A stretch of 64,000 nucleotides of DNA, from the NCBI RefSeq assembly GCF_004345645.1, contig NZ_SLWS01000006.1:682001-746000 (forward strand), given 5' to 3'. The position numbers were made by a program, and so were the translations under genes. This stretch comes from Actinocrispum wychmicini (lineage in GTDB: Bacteria > Actinomycetota > Actinomycetes > Mycobacteriales > Pseudonocardiaceae). The notes under the pieces are model-generated. The model saw only the letters and a list, made by a program, of their open reading frames with translations, searched no databases and was not told the origin of the DNA. Shown in pieces: positions 7,852 through 16,370 of the stretch (its first letter is position 1; the number at the start of each line of letters is the position of its first letter).

Positions 7852-9015
7852 TCAGTTGGTTCGTTCCGCATCGCACAACAGCGCGGTCGGTGTGCTGCCG
7901 ATCCGGGTGAGGACGACGGTGGCCGTCGCCGGACCGCGCAGCCTCAGTCTGGGCCTCAGTGTGTTGGGGTCCACGTCAAGGCCCCGGACCAGAATCTCCA
8001 GCTTGCCCACCCCGCGCCGGGCGAGCGCCTGCTTCAGGGCCTTTTCGGTGTAACGGCCGTGTTCGAGCACACGGAAGGCACGTATCCCCGGCGGTGGGGT
8101 GTCACCCGTCAGGTACGCGATCCGTGGATCGAGCTGGGCCAGGCCGTGTCTGGCCGCGTAGTGGCGGACCAGGCCGGCCCGTACGACCGCGCCGTCCGGA
8201 TCTATCACCCACCCGGACGGCGCGGTCACCGGACAGTCGTCCGATTCGGCATCCGTGATCGTCCACCCGCCAGGAGTGGACGCCAGGACGCTGGCCCGCC
8301 GACGAACCCCGGGCGTGGCCAGCGTCCCGGTCCACAGGCACGCCTCCCGGACCTGCCCGGTCAGCGACACCAGCTCGATCTCGCCGGCCCACGGCACGTC
8401 CGCCGGGTCGATCCCGGGCGCGCACTTCACCGCCATGTCCCGGCCGGCGTAGACGTCCGCCAGCTCGTCCAGCGGCGGCATGAAGTCCCTGGGCTGCCAG
8501 CGCCGCCGGCCGCTGGCGTCCCGACGGGCCGGGTCCGCCAGAACCGCGGTGTTCCGGGTCACCGGCCGAAGCGCGTTCGCCCGGATGACGGGCAGCCCGG
8601 TGTTGTGCCGGGCCATGGCCACCCGGACCGAATCCAGGTCCGAGCCGACCGCGAGCCGGGCTGTGTACGACGTATACATCAGGTCGACGCCGACCGAGCA
8701 CGTGACGTCGTGGACGTCCCGGCCGGCGAACCGGTCGGCCCGGTGCCGGGCCACCGCCGCCGGAGTCGCCTGTTGCAGACTGTCGTCGGTGAACAGCCAC
8801 CGCTCCGGGTCGTCCACTTTGGACGCGGCTTTTCGGCGCAGCAGCACGGTTTCCAGCAACACAGGCGCGCGGTCACCGGCGAGGCGGCGAGCGGTGTCGA
8901 CGTCGGCGAGGTAACTCGCGGACGTCAACGCCAACTCGTCGACGGCGGCCAACGCCTCGATCCCCGCCGGTGCGGTCAGGAAGGCGACGTCGGCCAGAGT
9001 GAAGCGATAGCTCAA
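7852..9015 (-). CDS. THUMP-like / class I SAM-methyltransferase family protein (Rv3037c-like)
   Basis: A 387-residue protein resembling Rv3037c. The middle has a SAM-binding type motif (HDVTCSVGVDLMY) followed by a Rossmann-like region (VAMARHN, VIRANAL, VLADPARRD), and the C-terminus carries the THUMP-like domain (LEHGRYTEKALKQ, ILVRGLDVDPNTLR). Mycobacterial reviews list Rv3037c as a candidate methyltransferase near MGLP genes; the substrate is not proven. The TTG at 9015 was chosen because it overlaps the upstream stop as TTGA, giving translational coupling; longer versions would overlap the upstream gene far more. Confidence 0.8.
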   Translation of the reverse strand: MSYRFTLADVAFLTAPAGIEALAAVDELALTSASYLADVDTARRLAGDRAPVLLETVLLRRKAASKVDDPERWLFTDDSLQQATPAAVARHRADRFAGRDVHDVTCSVGVDLMYTSYTARLAVGSDLDSVRVAMARHNTGLPVIRANALRPVTRNTAVLADPARRDASGRRRWQPRDFMPPLDELADVYAGRDMAVKCAPGIDPADVPWAGEIELVSLTGQVREACLWTGTLATPGVRRRASVLASTPGGWTITDAESDDCPVTAPSGWVIDPDGAVVRAGLVRHYAARHGLAQLDPRIAYLTGDTPPPGIRAFRVLEHGRYTEKALKQALARRGVGKLEILVRGLDVDPNTLRPRLRLRGPATATVVLTRIGSTPTALLCDAERTN

Positions 9016-9965
9016 GGTTTGGTGCCGGTGATCATCACGTTGTAGAACAGCTCGCGGGGCGCGACCTTGCGCAGCACGTTCTCGTCCACCCAGGACAGTC
9101 GCTGCCACGCCCGGTAGGCGAACATCCGCCAGCCCCAGGTCAGCTTCTCCTGGGGCACAGCGGCTTCGAACGTCCGGACCGGCCAGCCGAACAACGCGGC
9201 CGCCAACTCCTCGGTCTTCGCCGCCACCTCGGCGGCTCCGGCGTCGCGCGCCATCCGCTCCAGTTCGGTCGGGTCGAACGTGTGCAGGTCCACCACGGCC
9301 TCAAGAGCCGCCGCGCGCGACGACTCGTCCAATTCGGACTGTGGGCGACGCCACGACTGCAACGCCGGCAGTTTGGTGATGTTCGTGGTGAGCCACCAGA
9401 CCGCGCGGCCGAGGCGGCGGGCGTAGTAGTCGCCGATCTTGGTCGGCTCACCGGCGAACACGAACCGGCCGCCGGGCTTGAGCACCCGCAGCACCTCACG
9501 GAACGCGGCCGGCAGGTCCGGGATGTGGTGCAGCACCGCGTGCCCGACGACCAGGTCGAAACTGTCGTCGTCGTACGGGATCCGCTCGGCGTCCGCGACC
9601 CGGCCGTCCACGTCCAGCCCGAGTCCCTCGGCGTTGCGCAGGGCCACCTCGACCATGCCGGGCGAGAGGTCCGTGACCGAGCCCTTCTTGATCACGCCGC
9701 CCTGCATCAGGTTCAGCAGGAAGAAACCCGTGCCACAGCCCAGTTCCATCGCGGTCTCGTACGGCCAGCCGGTCTCCCCGGCGATCGCCTTGAACCGGCC
9801 GGTGGCGTAGTCGATGCAGCGCTCGTCGTAGGAGATCGACCACTTCTCGTCGTACGTACCGGCTTCCCAGTCGTGGTACAGCACGTTGGCGAGCTTCGGG
9901 TCCTGCCAGGCCGCTTCGACCTCGTCGGCGGTCGCGTGCGGGTTCGGAGCCGGATCACTTGCCAT
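9012..9965 (-). CDS. Class I SAM-dependent methyltransferase (Rv3038c-like)
   Basis: A 317-residue methyltransferase with motif I ELGCGTGFF at residues 74-82, the acidic strand end (DGRVADAERIPYDDDSFD) and the GHAVLHHIPD / LKPGGRFVFAGEP motifs of the UbiE/Methyltransf_11 type. Substrate unknown. The ATG at 9965 overlaps the end of the enoyl-CoA hydratase gene by 11 bp, and the end is coupled to the THUMP-like gene through TTGA. The order hydratase - this gene - THUMP-like matches Rv3039c-Rv3038c-Rv3037c. Confidence 0.85.
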   Translation of the reverse strand: MASDPAPNPHATADEVEAAWQDPKLANVLYHDWEAGTYDEKWSISYDERCIDYATGRFKAIAGETGWPYETAMELGCGTGFFLLNLMQGGVIKKGSVTDLSPGMVEVALRNAEGLGLDVDGRVADAERIPYDDDSFDLVVGHAVLHHIPDLPAAFREVLRVLKPGGRFVFAGEPTKIGDYYARRLGRAVWWLTTNITKLPALQSWRRPQSELDESSRAAALEAVVDLHTFDPTELERMARDAGAAEVAAKTEELAAALFGWPVRTFEAAVPQEKLTWGWRMFAYRAWQRLSWVDENVLRKVAPRELFYNVMITGTKP

Positions 9966-10734
9966 TGAACACCGCTTTCCCAGGGCCGCTCTCGATGAAG
10001 GACGCCATCCCGGTGGCCCGGTCCTCGGTGGCGAACAGGCCGGCGAACAGCTGGGTCTCCAGCCGCAGCCCGGCCTTGAGGTCACCGTCCAGCCCGCCGT
10101 CGATCGCCGCCTTGGCGGCGGCCAGCGCGCGGGCGGCGCCGCCGGTGAACTGGCTCGCCCACTTGCGGGCGGCCTCGTACACGTCGTCCGGTGCGACGAC
10201 CTCGTCCACCATGCCGATCGCCAACGCCTCTTCGGCGCCCACGAACCGTCCTGTGTAGACAACGTCCTTGGTGCGGCTCGGCCCGATCAGCCGGGTGAGG
10301 CGTTGCGTGCCGCCGGCGCCGGGGATGACACCGAGGAGGATCTCCGGCTGGCCGACCTTCACGTTGTCGCCGGCGATCCGCCGGTCGCAGCACAACGCCA
10401 GCTCGTAGCCGCCGCCGAGGGCGTACCCGGTGATCGCGGCGACCGTCGGCTTGGCCAGCTCGGCCACGACCGTCAGCGACCCGGACAGCTCGGGCGCGTA
10501 GTCGGCGATGTCCGCGTAGTCCATCTTCGCGAACTCCTTGATGTCCGCGCCGGCCGCGAACACCTTCGGCCCGCCGTAGACGATCACGGCCTTGACGTCG
10601 TCGCGTTCGCCCGCCTCCACCGCGGCCTCCCGCAGCTCGCGCTGCAACTGTCGGTTCAAGGCGTTCATCGGCGGCCGGTCCAGCCGGATGGTGCCGATCC
10701 CGTCCGCTACCTCAAGCCTGACGAACTCACCCAC
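9955..10734 (-). CDS. Enoyl-CoA hydratase/isomerase (EchA17-like)
   Basis: A 259-residue crotonase. Both catalytic glutamates of true hydratases are present: E111 in GGGYELALCC and E131 in QPEILLGVIPGAGGTQRL; the oxyanion-hole segment FAAGADIKEF also fits. It should hydrate trans-2-enoyl-CoA in beta-oxidation. The GTG start has GAGGAGG nine bases upstream. It heads a coupled three-gene run with two methyltransferase-type genes, an order conserved in mycobacteria (Rv3039c onward); why these are linked is unknown. Confidence 0.9.
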   Translation of the reverse strand: MGEFVRLEVADGIGTIRLDRPPMNALNRQLQRELREAAVEAGERDDVKAVIVYGGPKVFAAGADIKEFAKMDYADIADYAPELSGSLTVVAELAKPTVAAITGYALGGGYELALCCDRRIAGDNVKVGQPEILLGVIPGAGGTQRLTRLIGPSRTKDVVYTGRFVGAEEALAIGMVDEVVAPDDVYEAARKWASQFTGGAARALAAAKAAIDGGLDGDLKAGLRLETQLFAGLFATEDRATGMASFIESGPGKAVFNGK

Positions 10735-10767
10735 AGTTTGTCCTCCTCGTACCGGTCGGAACGGACG

Positions 10768-11589
10768 TTACTCTCCAGTAGCCCGACGGGCGAAGTAGCG
10801 GTCCCCGGACCGCTCCAACACCAGCTGCTGACCGAACGTCGCGGACAGGTTCTCGCTGGTCAGGACGTCCTCAAGGAGGCCCTGCGCGACCACTTCCCCG
10901 CCCTTGAGCAACATCAGGTGGGTGAACCCGGGCGGGATCTCCTCCACGTGGTGGGTGACCAGGACGGTGGCCGGCGCGTCCGGATCCATGGCCAGCTCGG
11001 TCAGCCGCGCCACCAGATCCTCCCGCCCACCGAGGTCCAACCCGGCCGCCGGCTCGTCCAGCAATAACAACTCGGGATCGGTCATCAACGCCCGCGCGAT
11101 CAACACCCGCTTGCGCTCCCCCTCGGACAACGTCCCGAACAACCGGTCCGCGAACTGCCCCACCCCCAGCGCGGCAAGGAGTTCGTGGCCCCGGCCGGTG
11201 TCCAGCGACTCGTACTCCTCACGCCACCGGCCCATCACCGCATAGCCGGCACTGACCACAACGTCCAACACCTTCTCGTCCGGCGGCACCCGCGCCGCGG
11301 TCGCGGCCGAACAGAACCCGATCCTGGGCCGCAACTCGAACACATCGACCCGCCCCAGCGTCTCGCCAAGCAGCTGGACCGTCCCGTTCGACGGATGCAG
11401 CTCAGCGGCGGCCATCCGCAGCAAAGTGGTCTTCCCGGCGCCGTTCCCGCCGAGGATCACCCACCGCTCATCCAGCTCGACACCCCAGTTCACGCCGGTG
11501 AGCAGCTTGTTCCCGCCGCGGCGAACGCCGACGTCGGTCATGTGCACAACGAGGTCGTCGAAGTCAGTCGGCTCAGCCACGTGCCTCAT
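10768..11589 (-). CDS. ABC transporter ATP-binding protein (Rv3041c-like)
   Basis: A 273-residue ABC ATPase. Walker A is GGNGAGKT (residues about 47-54), the signature LSEGERKRV and Walker B LLLLDEPAAGLD are present, and the switch His is in THHVEEIPPGF. No permease is adjacent. Its ModF-like appearance and conserved place beside echA17-type genes match Rv3041c, whose substrate is unknown. The ATG at 11589 was preferred over an internal ATG at 11541, because the intervening EPTDFDDLVV looks like coding sequence. Confidence 0.82.
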   Translation of the reverse strand: MRHVAEPTDFDDLVVHMTDVGVRRGGNKLLTGVNWGVELDERWVILGGNGAGKTTLLRMAAAELHPSNGTVQLLGETLGRVDVFELRPRIGFCSAATAARVPPDEKVLDVVVSAGYAVMGRWREEYESLDTGRGHELLAALGVGQFADRLFGTLSEGERKRVLIARALMTDPELLLLDEPAAGLDLGGREDLVARLTELAMDPDAPATVLVTHHVEEIPPGFTHLMLLKGGEVVAQGLLEDVLTSENLSATFGQQLVLERSGDRYFARRATGE

Positions 11590-11632
11590 TCTGTCGTCAG
11601 CCCCCGCGGCCACCCCCAACCGGGTGGTCGCT

Positions 11633-12193
11633 CTACGGAAGCAACGCCTGAACGTCGACCGTGAGTGCCACCGGAGCCGCCACCGAGAGGGTGTCGGCGG
11701 TCTCCACGACGAGCTTGTACACCTCGCCGACCAGCTCAAAGACACTGATCGTGACCGGGCGTTCGGGGTCCACGATCCAGTAGTTCTCGATACCTGCCCT
11801 GGCGTACTCGGTGAACTTGTGCATGCGATCGATCACCTGCGAGCCCGGTGACATGATCTCGATCGCCAACAGCACATCCTTCGCGGTGATGCGGGCTGGG
11901 TTGTCCTCTCCTGCCGCATCGGGAGCGATCAGAAGATCCGGCCTCCGAACAGTCGGCCGGCCTGACCCGAACAGAATGACCTCGTAGTCCTGCGTCAGGC
12001 ACAGATCGCCGGGAAGCTGCGGGTCCAGTTGAAGAACCAGCCGTTTGGCGGCCTTCTGGTGATCCCATACCGGGCTAGGTGACACCTGCAACATCCCATC
12101 AACGAGCTCATGTCGCTCGTGGGTGTCCTCGGGGAGGGCATCCCACTCAGCGAGGGACAGCAGGTGATCACGCCCATACACCGCACTACTCAT
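11633..12193 (-). CDS. Uma2 family (DUF820) putative nuclease, copy A
   Basis: A 186-residue Uma2/DUF820 protein with a PD-(D/E)XK nuclease-like core: RPDLLIAP, the LAIEIMSPGSQVIDRMHK segment with acidic and Lys residues, and the family's YARAGIENYWIVDPE. These proteins are abundant in actinomycetes and cyanobacteria, with no settled function. It is a tandem paralogue of the next gene: the N-termini (HLLSLAEWDALPED / HLLTLAEWEALPED) and C-termini (LTVDVQALLP / LTVDVQALFA) align, and the bases before both ATGs are nearly the same. Confidence 0.82.
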   Translation of the reverse strand: MSSAVYGRDHLLSLAEWDALPEDTHERHELVDGMLQVSPSPVWDHQKAAKRLVLQLDPQLPGDLCLTQDYEVILFGSGRPTVRRPDLLIAPDAAGEDNPARITAKDVLLAIEIMSPGSQVIDRMHKFTEYARAGIENYWIVDPERPVTISVFELVGEVYKLVVETADTLSVAAPVALTVDVQALLP

Positions 12194-12280
12194 CTCGTGT
12201 GTACCTCCGGCTGGAACCTGACGCCCTTGATTGTCTCATGTCACTCGGCGCCCAGTCGGGCTCGCGAGTCTCGAATCGCA

Positions 12281-12841
12281 TTACGCGAACAGCGCTTGAA
12301 CATCCACGGTGAGTGGCACCTGCGCGGTGACCGACAGCGTGCCGGAGGTCTCGACGACGAGCTTGTACTCTCTGCCGACCAGCTCGAAGGCGCTGATCGT
12401 GGCCGGTTGTTCGAGGTCCACGATCCAGTAGTTCTCGATACCCGCCTCGGCGTACTCGGCGAGCTTGAGAACGCGGTCGATCCGCCGTGTGCCCGGCGCG
12501 GTGATCTCGATCGCCAGGACCACGTCCCGGGCAGCGAGGCGGACCGGCCTCTGCCTGAGCACGGCTTCCGGGATCACCGCGATGTCCGGGACCCGGACCG
12601 TCGCGGGGAAGTCTTCGAACACCACGATCTCCACCGCAGGCAGCGGAGTCAGCTCCGGCAAGAGCTGGTCATGCAGCTGAACGAGCAGTTCAGTCAGCAC
12701 CCACTGATGGCCTGCAGGTGGATGCGGCGCGACCACCAACACGCCCTCGGCCAGTTCGAATCGACGGCTGTTGTCCTCGGGCAACGCCTCCCACTCGGCC
12801 AGGGTCAGCAGGTGATCGGGCCATGGCCCCTCGATACTCAT
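12281..12841 (-). CDS. Uma2 family (DUF820) putative nuclease, copy B
   Basis: A 186-residue protein of the same length as copy A. The core motifs are VRVPDIAVIPE, VLAIEITAPGTRRIDRVLK and YAEAGIENYWIVD. The two copies share the same reading direction, an 87-bp gap and matching upstream bases (CTCCGGCTGG, then ACACGAGATGAGTA over the start), which shows a tandem duplication that included the ribosome-binding region. The copies have diverged in the middle. A nuclease role is inferred from the fold family only. Confidence 0.82.
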   Translation of the reverse strand: MSIEGPWPDHLLTLAEWEALPEDNSRRFELAEGVLVVAPHPPAGHQWVLTELLVQLHDQLLPELTPLPAVEIVVFEDFPATVRVPDIAVIPEAVLRQRPVRLAARDVVLAIEITAPGTRRIDRVLKLAEYAEAGIENYWIVDLEQPATISAFELVGREYKLVVETSGTLSVTAQVPLTVDVQALFA

Positions 12842-13021
12842 CTCGTGTGTCTCCGGCTGGTCGGCAACTCTTCATCCAGCTATCGGCGCCAAGGGGCGCC
12901 AACTTAACAGCCGTGTTCCCGCCGCTACATCAGCCCTTAACGGCCACAGATTGTGGTCCGTTCGGTTGGGTTTGCGCATCGGGCCGGCCGGAGTGTCGGT
13001 GATCCTTGCGAAGATGGAGCG

Positions 13022-15142
13022 GTGCCTGCCTCACCTCGTGACTATCCGCTGATCCGCGCCGGTGGCCCGTTCCCGCTGGGCTCGTACCCCGAGTGGGGCG
13101 GCGTGCGGTTCGCGGTGGCGTCCGCCGTGGCCGACGCCGTCGAAGTCTGCCTGATCAGCGAGGACGGCACCGAGCGCCGGATCGAGCTGGCCGAGCACAC
13201 GTTCGGCATCTGGCACGGGATCGTCCCGGGTGTCACGCCGGGCCAGCGGTACGGCTACCGGGTGCACGGGCCGTACGACCCGGCGCGCGGGGTGCGGTGC
13301 AACCCCGCGAAGCTGCTGGTCGACCCGTACGCGCGGCGGATCAGCGGGGACGTGACGAGCATCGCGGACACCCTCGACTACGTCGGCGACCTGATGGACG
13401 GCATTCCGTCGCGGGTGGACTCGTTGGGGAGCGTGCCGTTGTCGGTGGTGACGTCGCCGGGTGGCGCGGACACGGGCACGAAACCGGAAGTCCCGTTCGA
13501 GGAGACGGTGGTTTACGAGCTGCATGTGCGCGGCTTCACGAAGACGCATCCGGACGTGCCGGCCCGGCTGCGCGGCACGTACCTGGGGTTGGCGCATCCC
13601 GTGGTGGTCGAGCACCTGGTGCGGCTCGGGGTGACCGCGGTCGAGCTGCTGCCGATCCACACGATCAGCTCGGAGCCGGGGTTGCGCGACCGGGGTCGGC
13701 AGAACTACTGGGGCTATTCGACCCTCGGGTTCTTCGCGCCGCACGCCGGCTACGCCAGCGAGCCCGGCCGGGAGATCGAGGAGTTCCGCACGATGGTGGC
13801 GGCGCTGCACGCGGTCGGCATCGAGGTCATCCTGGACGTCGTCTACAACCACACCTGCGAGGGCGGCGCGGGCGGGCCGACGCTGTCGTTCCGCGGCCTG
13901 GACGCGCCGGCGTACTACGTGCTCGGTCCGAACGGGTACGACAACGACCTGACCGGCTGCGGCAACACGCTGAACGGCGGTTCGCCGACCGTGGTCCGGA
14001 TGGTCACGGACTCGCTCCGGTACTTCGCCGGCGAGCTGGGGGTCGACGGGTTCCGGTTCGACCTGACGTCCGCGCTCGGCCGGCCGAACGGCGGTTCGTT
14101 CGACCCCAACTCCGCGCTGCTGACAGCCATCGTGTCCGACCCGGTGCTGGCGCGGTGCAAGCTGATCGCCGAGCCGTGGGACGCGACCGGCGAGGGCTAC
14201 CGCGTCGGCGGCTTTGGTCCACAATGGACGGAATGGAACGGCCGCTACCGGGACACGGTCCGGGACTTCTGGCGGGGCGCGGTCGGCGTCCGGGACCTGG
14301 CGTACCGGCTGTCGGGGTCGTCGGACCTGTTCGCGATGAACCGGCGGCGGCCGTGGGCGTCGGTCAACTTCGTGACCGCGCACGACGGGTTCACGTTACG
14401 GGACCTGGTGTCGTACAACGACAAGCACAACAACGCCAACGGCGAGGAAGGCCGCGACGGCACGGACGACAACCGGTCGTGGAACTGCGGCGCCGAGGGC
14501 GAGACGGACGACAAGGAGATCCTCGACCTGCGGGCCCGGCAGGCGCGCAACCTGGTCGCCACCCTCCTGCTGTCCACCGGGACGCCGATGCTGGTCGCAG
14601 GCGACGAGCGGTGGCGCACCCAGGGCGGCAACAACAACGCGTACTGCGTCGACGACGAGACATCATGGCTGGACTGGGCGCAGGACGAGAACGCGTCGGA
14701 CATGACCACCTTCGTGCGGCACGTGATCAGCTTGCGCACCAGGGCGCCCGCGTTGCGCCAGCCGCACTTCTTCGACGGCCGCCCGACCCGTTCGGGCGAA
14801 CCCGACCTGGTGTGGTTCCGGCCGGACGGGTGCCCGATGTCCGACGAGAACTGGTTCGACGACAGCGCGCGGTCGCTCGGCATGTGGATCGACGGCTCGG
14901 AGTCGCTGTCCCGTACCCGCGACGGCGAACTGGTGTCCGACGACTCATGGCTGATGCTGCTGCACGCCGGTGCGGACCCGGCCGAGTTCACCCTGCCCGC
15001 GGAACGCTACGGCGACGACTACGAGCCGGTGCTGGACAGCAACTCCCCGGACGGCAAACCCACCGAGCCGGAGCCGCTCGAGCCCGGCGAGACCGTGCTG
15101 ATGCCGGCCAGGTCACTACTGCTCCTGCGGGCTCGCCGCTGA
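13022..15142 (+). CDS. glgX: Glycogen debranching enzyme GlgX (isoamylase type)
   Basis: A 706-residue GH13_11 enzyme that cleaves alpha-1,6 branches of glycogen. An N-terminal CBM48-type domain (GSYPEWGGVRFAVASAVADA) is followed by the barrel. Catalytic residues are the nucleophile D347 (GVDGFRFDLTSALG), acid/base E384 (IAEPWD) and D455 (TAHDGFTL). The GTG at 13022 was chosen for GGAG just upstream; a longer frame from 12953 lacks support. It is the first of several alpha-glucan genes in the window but is separated from the glgE locus. One Leu at residue 459 is a rare TTA codon. Confidence 0.93.
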   Translation: MPASPRDYPLIRAGGPFPLGSYPEWGGVRFAVASAVADAVEVCLISEDGTERRIELAEHTFGIWHGIVPGVTPGQRYGYRVHGPYDPARGVRCNPAKLLVDPYARRISGDVTSIADTLDYVGDLMDGIPSRVDSLGSVPLSVVTSPGGADTGTKPEVPFEETVVYELHVRGFTKTHPDVPARLRGTYLGLAHPVVVEHLVRLGVTAVELLPIHTISSEPGLRDRGRQNYWGYSTLGFFAPHAGYASEPGREIEEFRTMVAALHAVGIEVILDVVYNHTCEGGAGGPTLSFRGLDAPAYYVLGPNGYDNDLTGCGNTLNGGSPTVVRMVTDSLRYFAGELGVDGFRFDLTSALGRPNGGSFDPNSALLTAIVSDPVLARCKLIAEPWDATGEGYRVGGFGPQWTEWNGRYRDTVRDFWRGAVGVRDLAYRLSGSSDLFAMNRRRPWASVNFVTAHDGFTLRDLVSYNDKHNNANGEEGRDGTDDNRSWNCGAEGETDDKEILDLRARQARNLVATLLLSTGTPMLVAGDERWRTQGGNNNAYCVDDETSWLDWAQDENASDMTTFVRHVISLRTRAPALRQPHFFDGRPTRSGEPDLVWFRPDGCPMSDENWFDDSARSLGMWIDGSESLSRTRDGELVSDDSWLMLLHAGADPAEFTLPAERYGDDYEPVLDSNSPDGKPTEPEPLEPGETVLMPARSLLLLRARR

Positions 15143-15201
15143 CCGGTTCCAGCAAGTGAGAGCGACTTTTCGCGGTCGCATGGCCATGTCACCATAAGGT
15201 G

Positions 15202-15291
15202 GTGACCCGGTCGCCGCTTCTCTGGCAGGACCGCACCCTTGACCAGGCGAAGGTCAAGTTGTGCGGGTGTATCGCCACGCGGCACGGGTAA
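15202..15291 (+). CDS. Putative cysteine leader peptide (uORF)
   Basis: A 29-residue open frame from GTG, too short for normal gene calling. It ends just inside the hairpin region ahead of the cysteine dioxygenase gene. Near its C-terminus it carries a Cys-Gly-Cys stretch (KVKLCGCIATRHG; codons TGC GGG TGT at 15262-15270), and those codons form the left arm of an RNA stem. Cys-rich leaderless small ORFs that act as cysteine-responsive attenuators are known upstream of sulfur genes in mycobacteria, so this placement is suggestive. Only a poor Shine-Dalgarno is present; a TAAGGT -10-like box lies immediately upstream and could give a leaderless or near-leaderless message. The exact start is uncertain. 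Confidence 0.5.
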   Translation: MTRSPLLWQDRTLDQAKVKLCGCIATRHG

Positions 15292-15334
15292 CCACACCTC
15301 TCCTGTGCCGCGTGTCCGGTCATCGACACCCGCA
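15262..15334 (+). promoter_or_regulatory. Nested hairpins, candidate attenuator of the CDO operon
   Basis: Two perfect nested stems lie between the leader ORF and the cysteine dioxygenase start. The outer stem has 9-bp arms 15262-15270 and 15326-15334; the inner has 10-bp arms 15276-15285 and 15305-15314, with further G-U and G-C pairs inside. The outer left arm is exactly the Cys-Gly-Cys codons of the leader, so a ribosome waiting there would open the outer stem. The gene's ribosome site (AGGAG, about 15343-15347) lies just beyond. No T tract is seen, so control might be translational or Rho-linked. Confidence 0.55.
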
Positions 15335-15357
15335 CATCACCCAGGAGAGACCTGAAG

Positions 15358-15927
15358 ATGACTGCGCCCGTCTCCGACGTCGAACTGCACCCGGCGATCA
15401 CCGACCCGCTGCTGCCCGACCTGCTGTTCCCGTCCCGCCTGCTGTGGTCGCCGCGCGAACTGCGCGACCTGACGTCCACAGTGGCGTCCGAGTTGACCAC
15501 GTCACTGCTCGGGGTGTTGGACTACACCTCACCGCAACGCTGGTGGGCCCGGCTGGCGTTGACCGAGGGCGTCGAACTGTGGCTGCTGTCCTGGCTGCCC
15601 GGCCAACGCACCGAACCACACGACCACGGCGGCGCCTCCGGTTCGTTCACCGTGCTCACCGGGACACTCGCCGAGTTCTACCGCTACCCCGGCGGTCCGA
15701 TCCGCAGCCAGTCCCACTCGGTCGGCTCGGCCGTCGGCTTCGGCGCCGGCCGCGCCCACCAGGTGCTGAACCTGTCGAAGGGCAACGCGGCCAGCGTGCA
15801 CGCCTACTCACCGCCCCTTGTGCCCACCCGCGAATATGGCAGCCTGGCGGAGATCCCGGCCGAGATCCCGCCACTGCCGGCCCACCGGTCCCTGGCGGAC
15901 CTGCGAAAGGAACCCGTGGAGCCGTGA
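15358..15927 (+). CDS. Cysteine dioxygenase (cupin)
   Basis: A 189-residue cupin of the type I cysteine dioxygenase family, which oxidises L-cysteine to cysteine sulfinate with a non-haem iron. Metal ligands are H88 and H90 in EPHDHGGASGSF and probably H148 in SVHAYSPPL. AGGAG precedes the ATG by about ten bases. The stop overlaps the GTG of the rhodanese gene (GTGA), a common actinobacterial pairing for sulfur disposal. The upstream leader ORF and hairpins suggest control by cysteine supply. Confidence 0.9.
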   Translation: MTAPVSDVELHPAITDPLLPDLLFPSRLLWSPRELRDLTSTVASELTTSLLGVLDYTSPQRWWARLALTEGVELWLLSWLPGQRTEPHDHGGASGSFTVLTGTLAEFYRYPGGPIRSQSHSVGSAVGFGAGRAHQVLNLSKGNAASVHAYSPPLVPTREYGSLAEIPAEIPPLPAHRSLADLRKEPVEP

Positions 15928-16316
15928 GCGCCATCGACACCGTACTGGCCGAAGCCCGAGCCGACCTTGACCGCGTCTCCCCCTCAGCCGACCTGCTGGA
16001 CTCGCCGGACACCCTGATCGTCGACATCCGCCCGGCCCACAACCGCGAAGCCGACGGCGAGATCCCCGGCTCGGTCGTGATCGAGCGGATAGTCCTGGAG
16101 TGGCGCCTCGACCCAGCGGGCGACCACCGGATCCCCGGCTTCGACGAGAACACCCGTGTGGTCGTGATGTGCAACGAGGGCTACTCCTCCAGCCTGGCCG
16201 CCCGCGACCTGCGCGCCCTCGGCCTGCACCGGGCCACCGACCTGATCGGCGGCTTCCGCGGCTGGCGATCCGCCGGCCTCCCCACCCGCCCCGGCGCCTC
16301 AACACCGGTGACATAG
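15924..16316 (+). CDS. Rhodanese-like sulfurtransferase
   Basis: A single-domain rhodanese of 130 residues. The active-site loop is MCNEGYSSS with catalytic C83, and IVDIRPAHNREADGEIPGSV is the typical N-terminal CDC25-like motif; GGFRGWRSAGLP ends the fold. It is coupled by GTGA to cysteine dioxygenase and so likely handles sulfane sulfur or sulfite arising from cysteine breakdown. A longer open frame runs upstream but overlaps the dioxygenase in another frame and is not credible. Confidence 0.9.
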   Translation: MSAIDTVLAEARADLDRVSPSADLLDSPDTLIVDIRPAHNREADGEIPGSVVIERIVLEWRLDPAGDHRIPGFDENTRVVVMCNEGYSSSLAARDLRALGLHRATDLIGGFRGWRSAGLPTRPGASTPVT

Positions 16317-16370
16317 CGCTCAATACCGCCCGCATGATGACCCAGAGTCGCCATTGGCTACGCTCGGCGC

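Noticed and set aside
9966..10262. N-terminal extension of the methyltransferase gene at 9012
   Set aside because: It is the antisense-free off-frame of the enoyl-CoA hydratase gene; the ATG at 9965 with an 11-bp overlap is the sensible start.
15261..15923. Upstream extension of the rhodanese gene over the cysteine dioxygenase gene
   Set aside because: It is the off-frame reading of the dioxygenase; the GTGA overlap at 15924 gives a normal rhodanese length.
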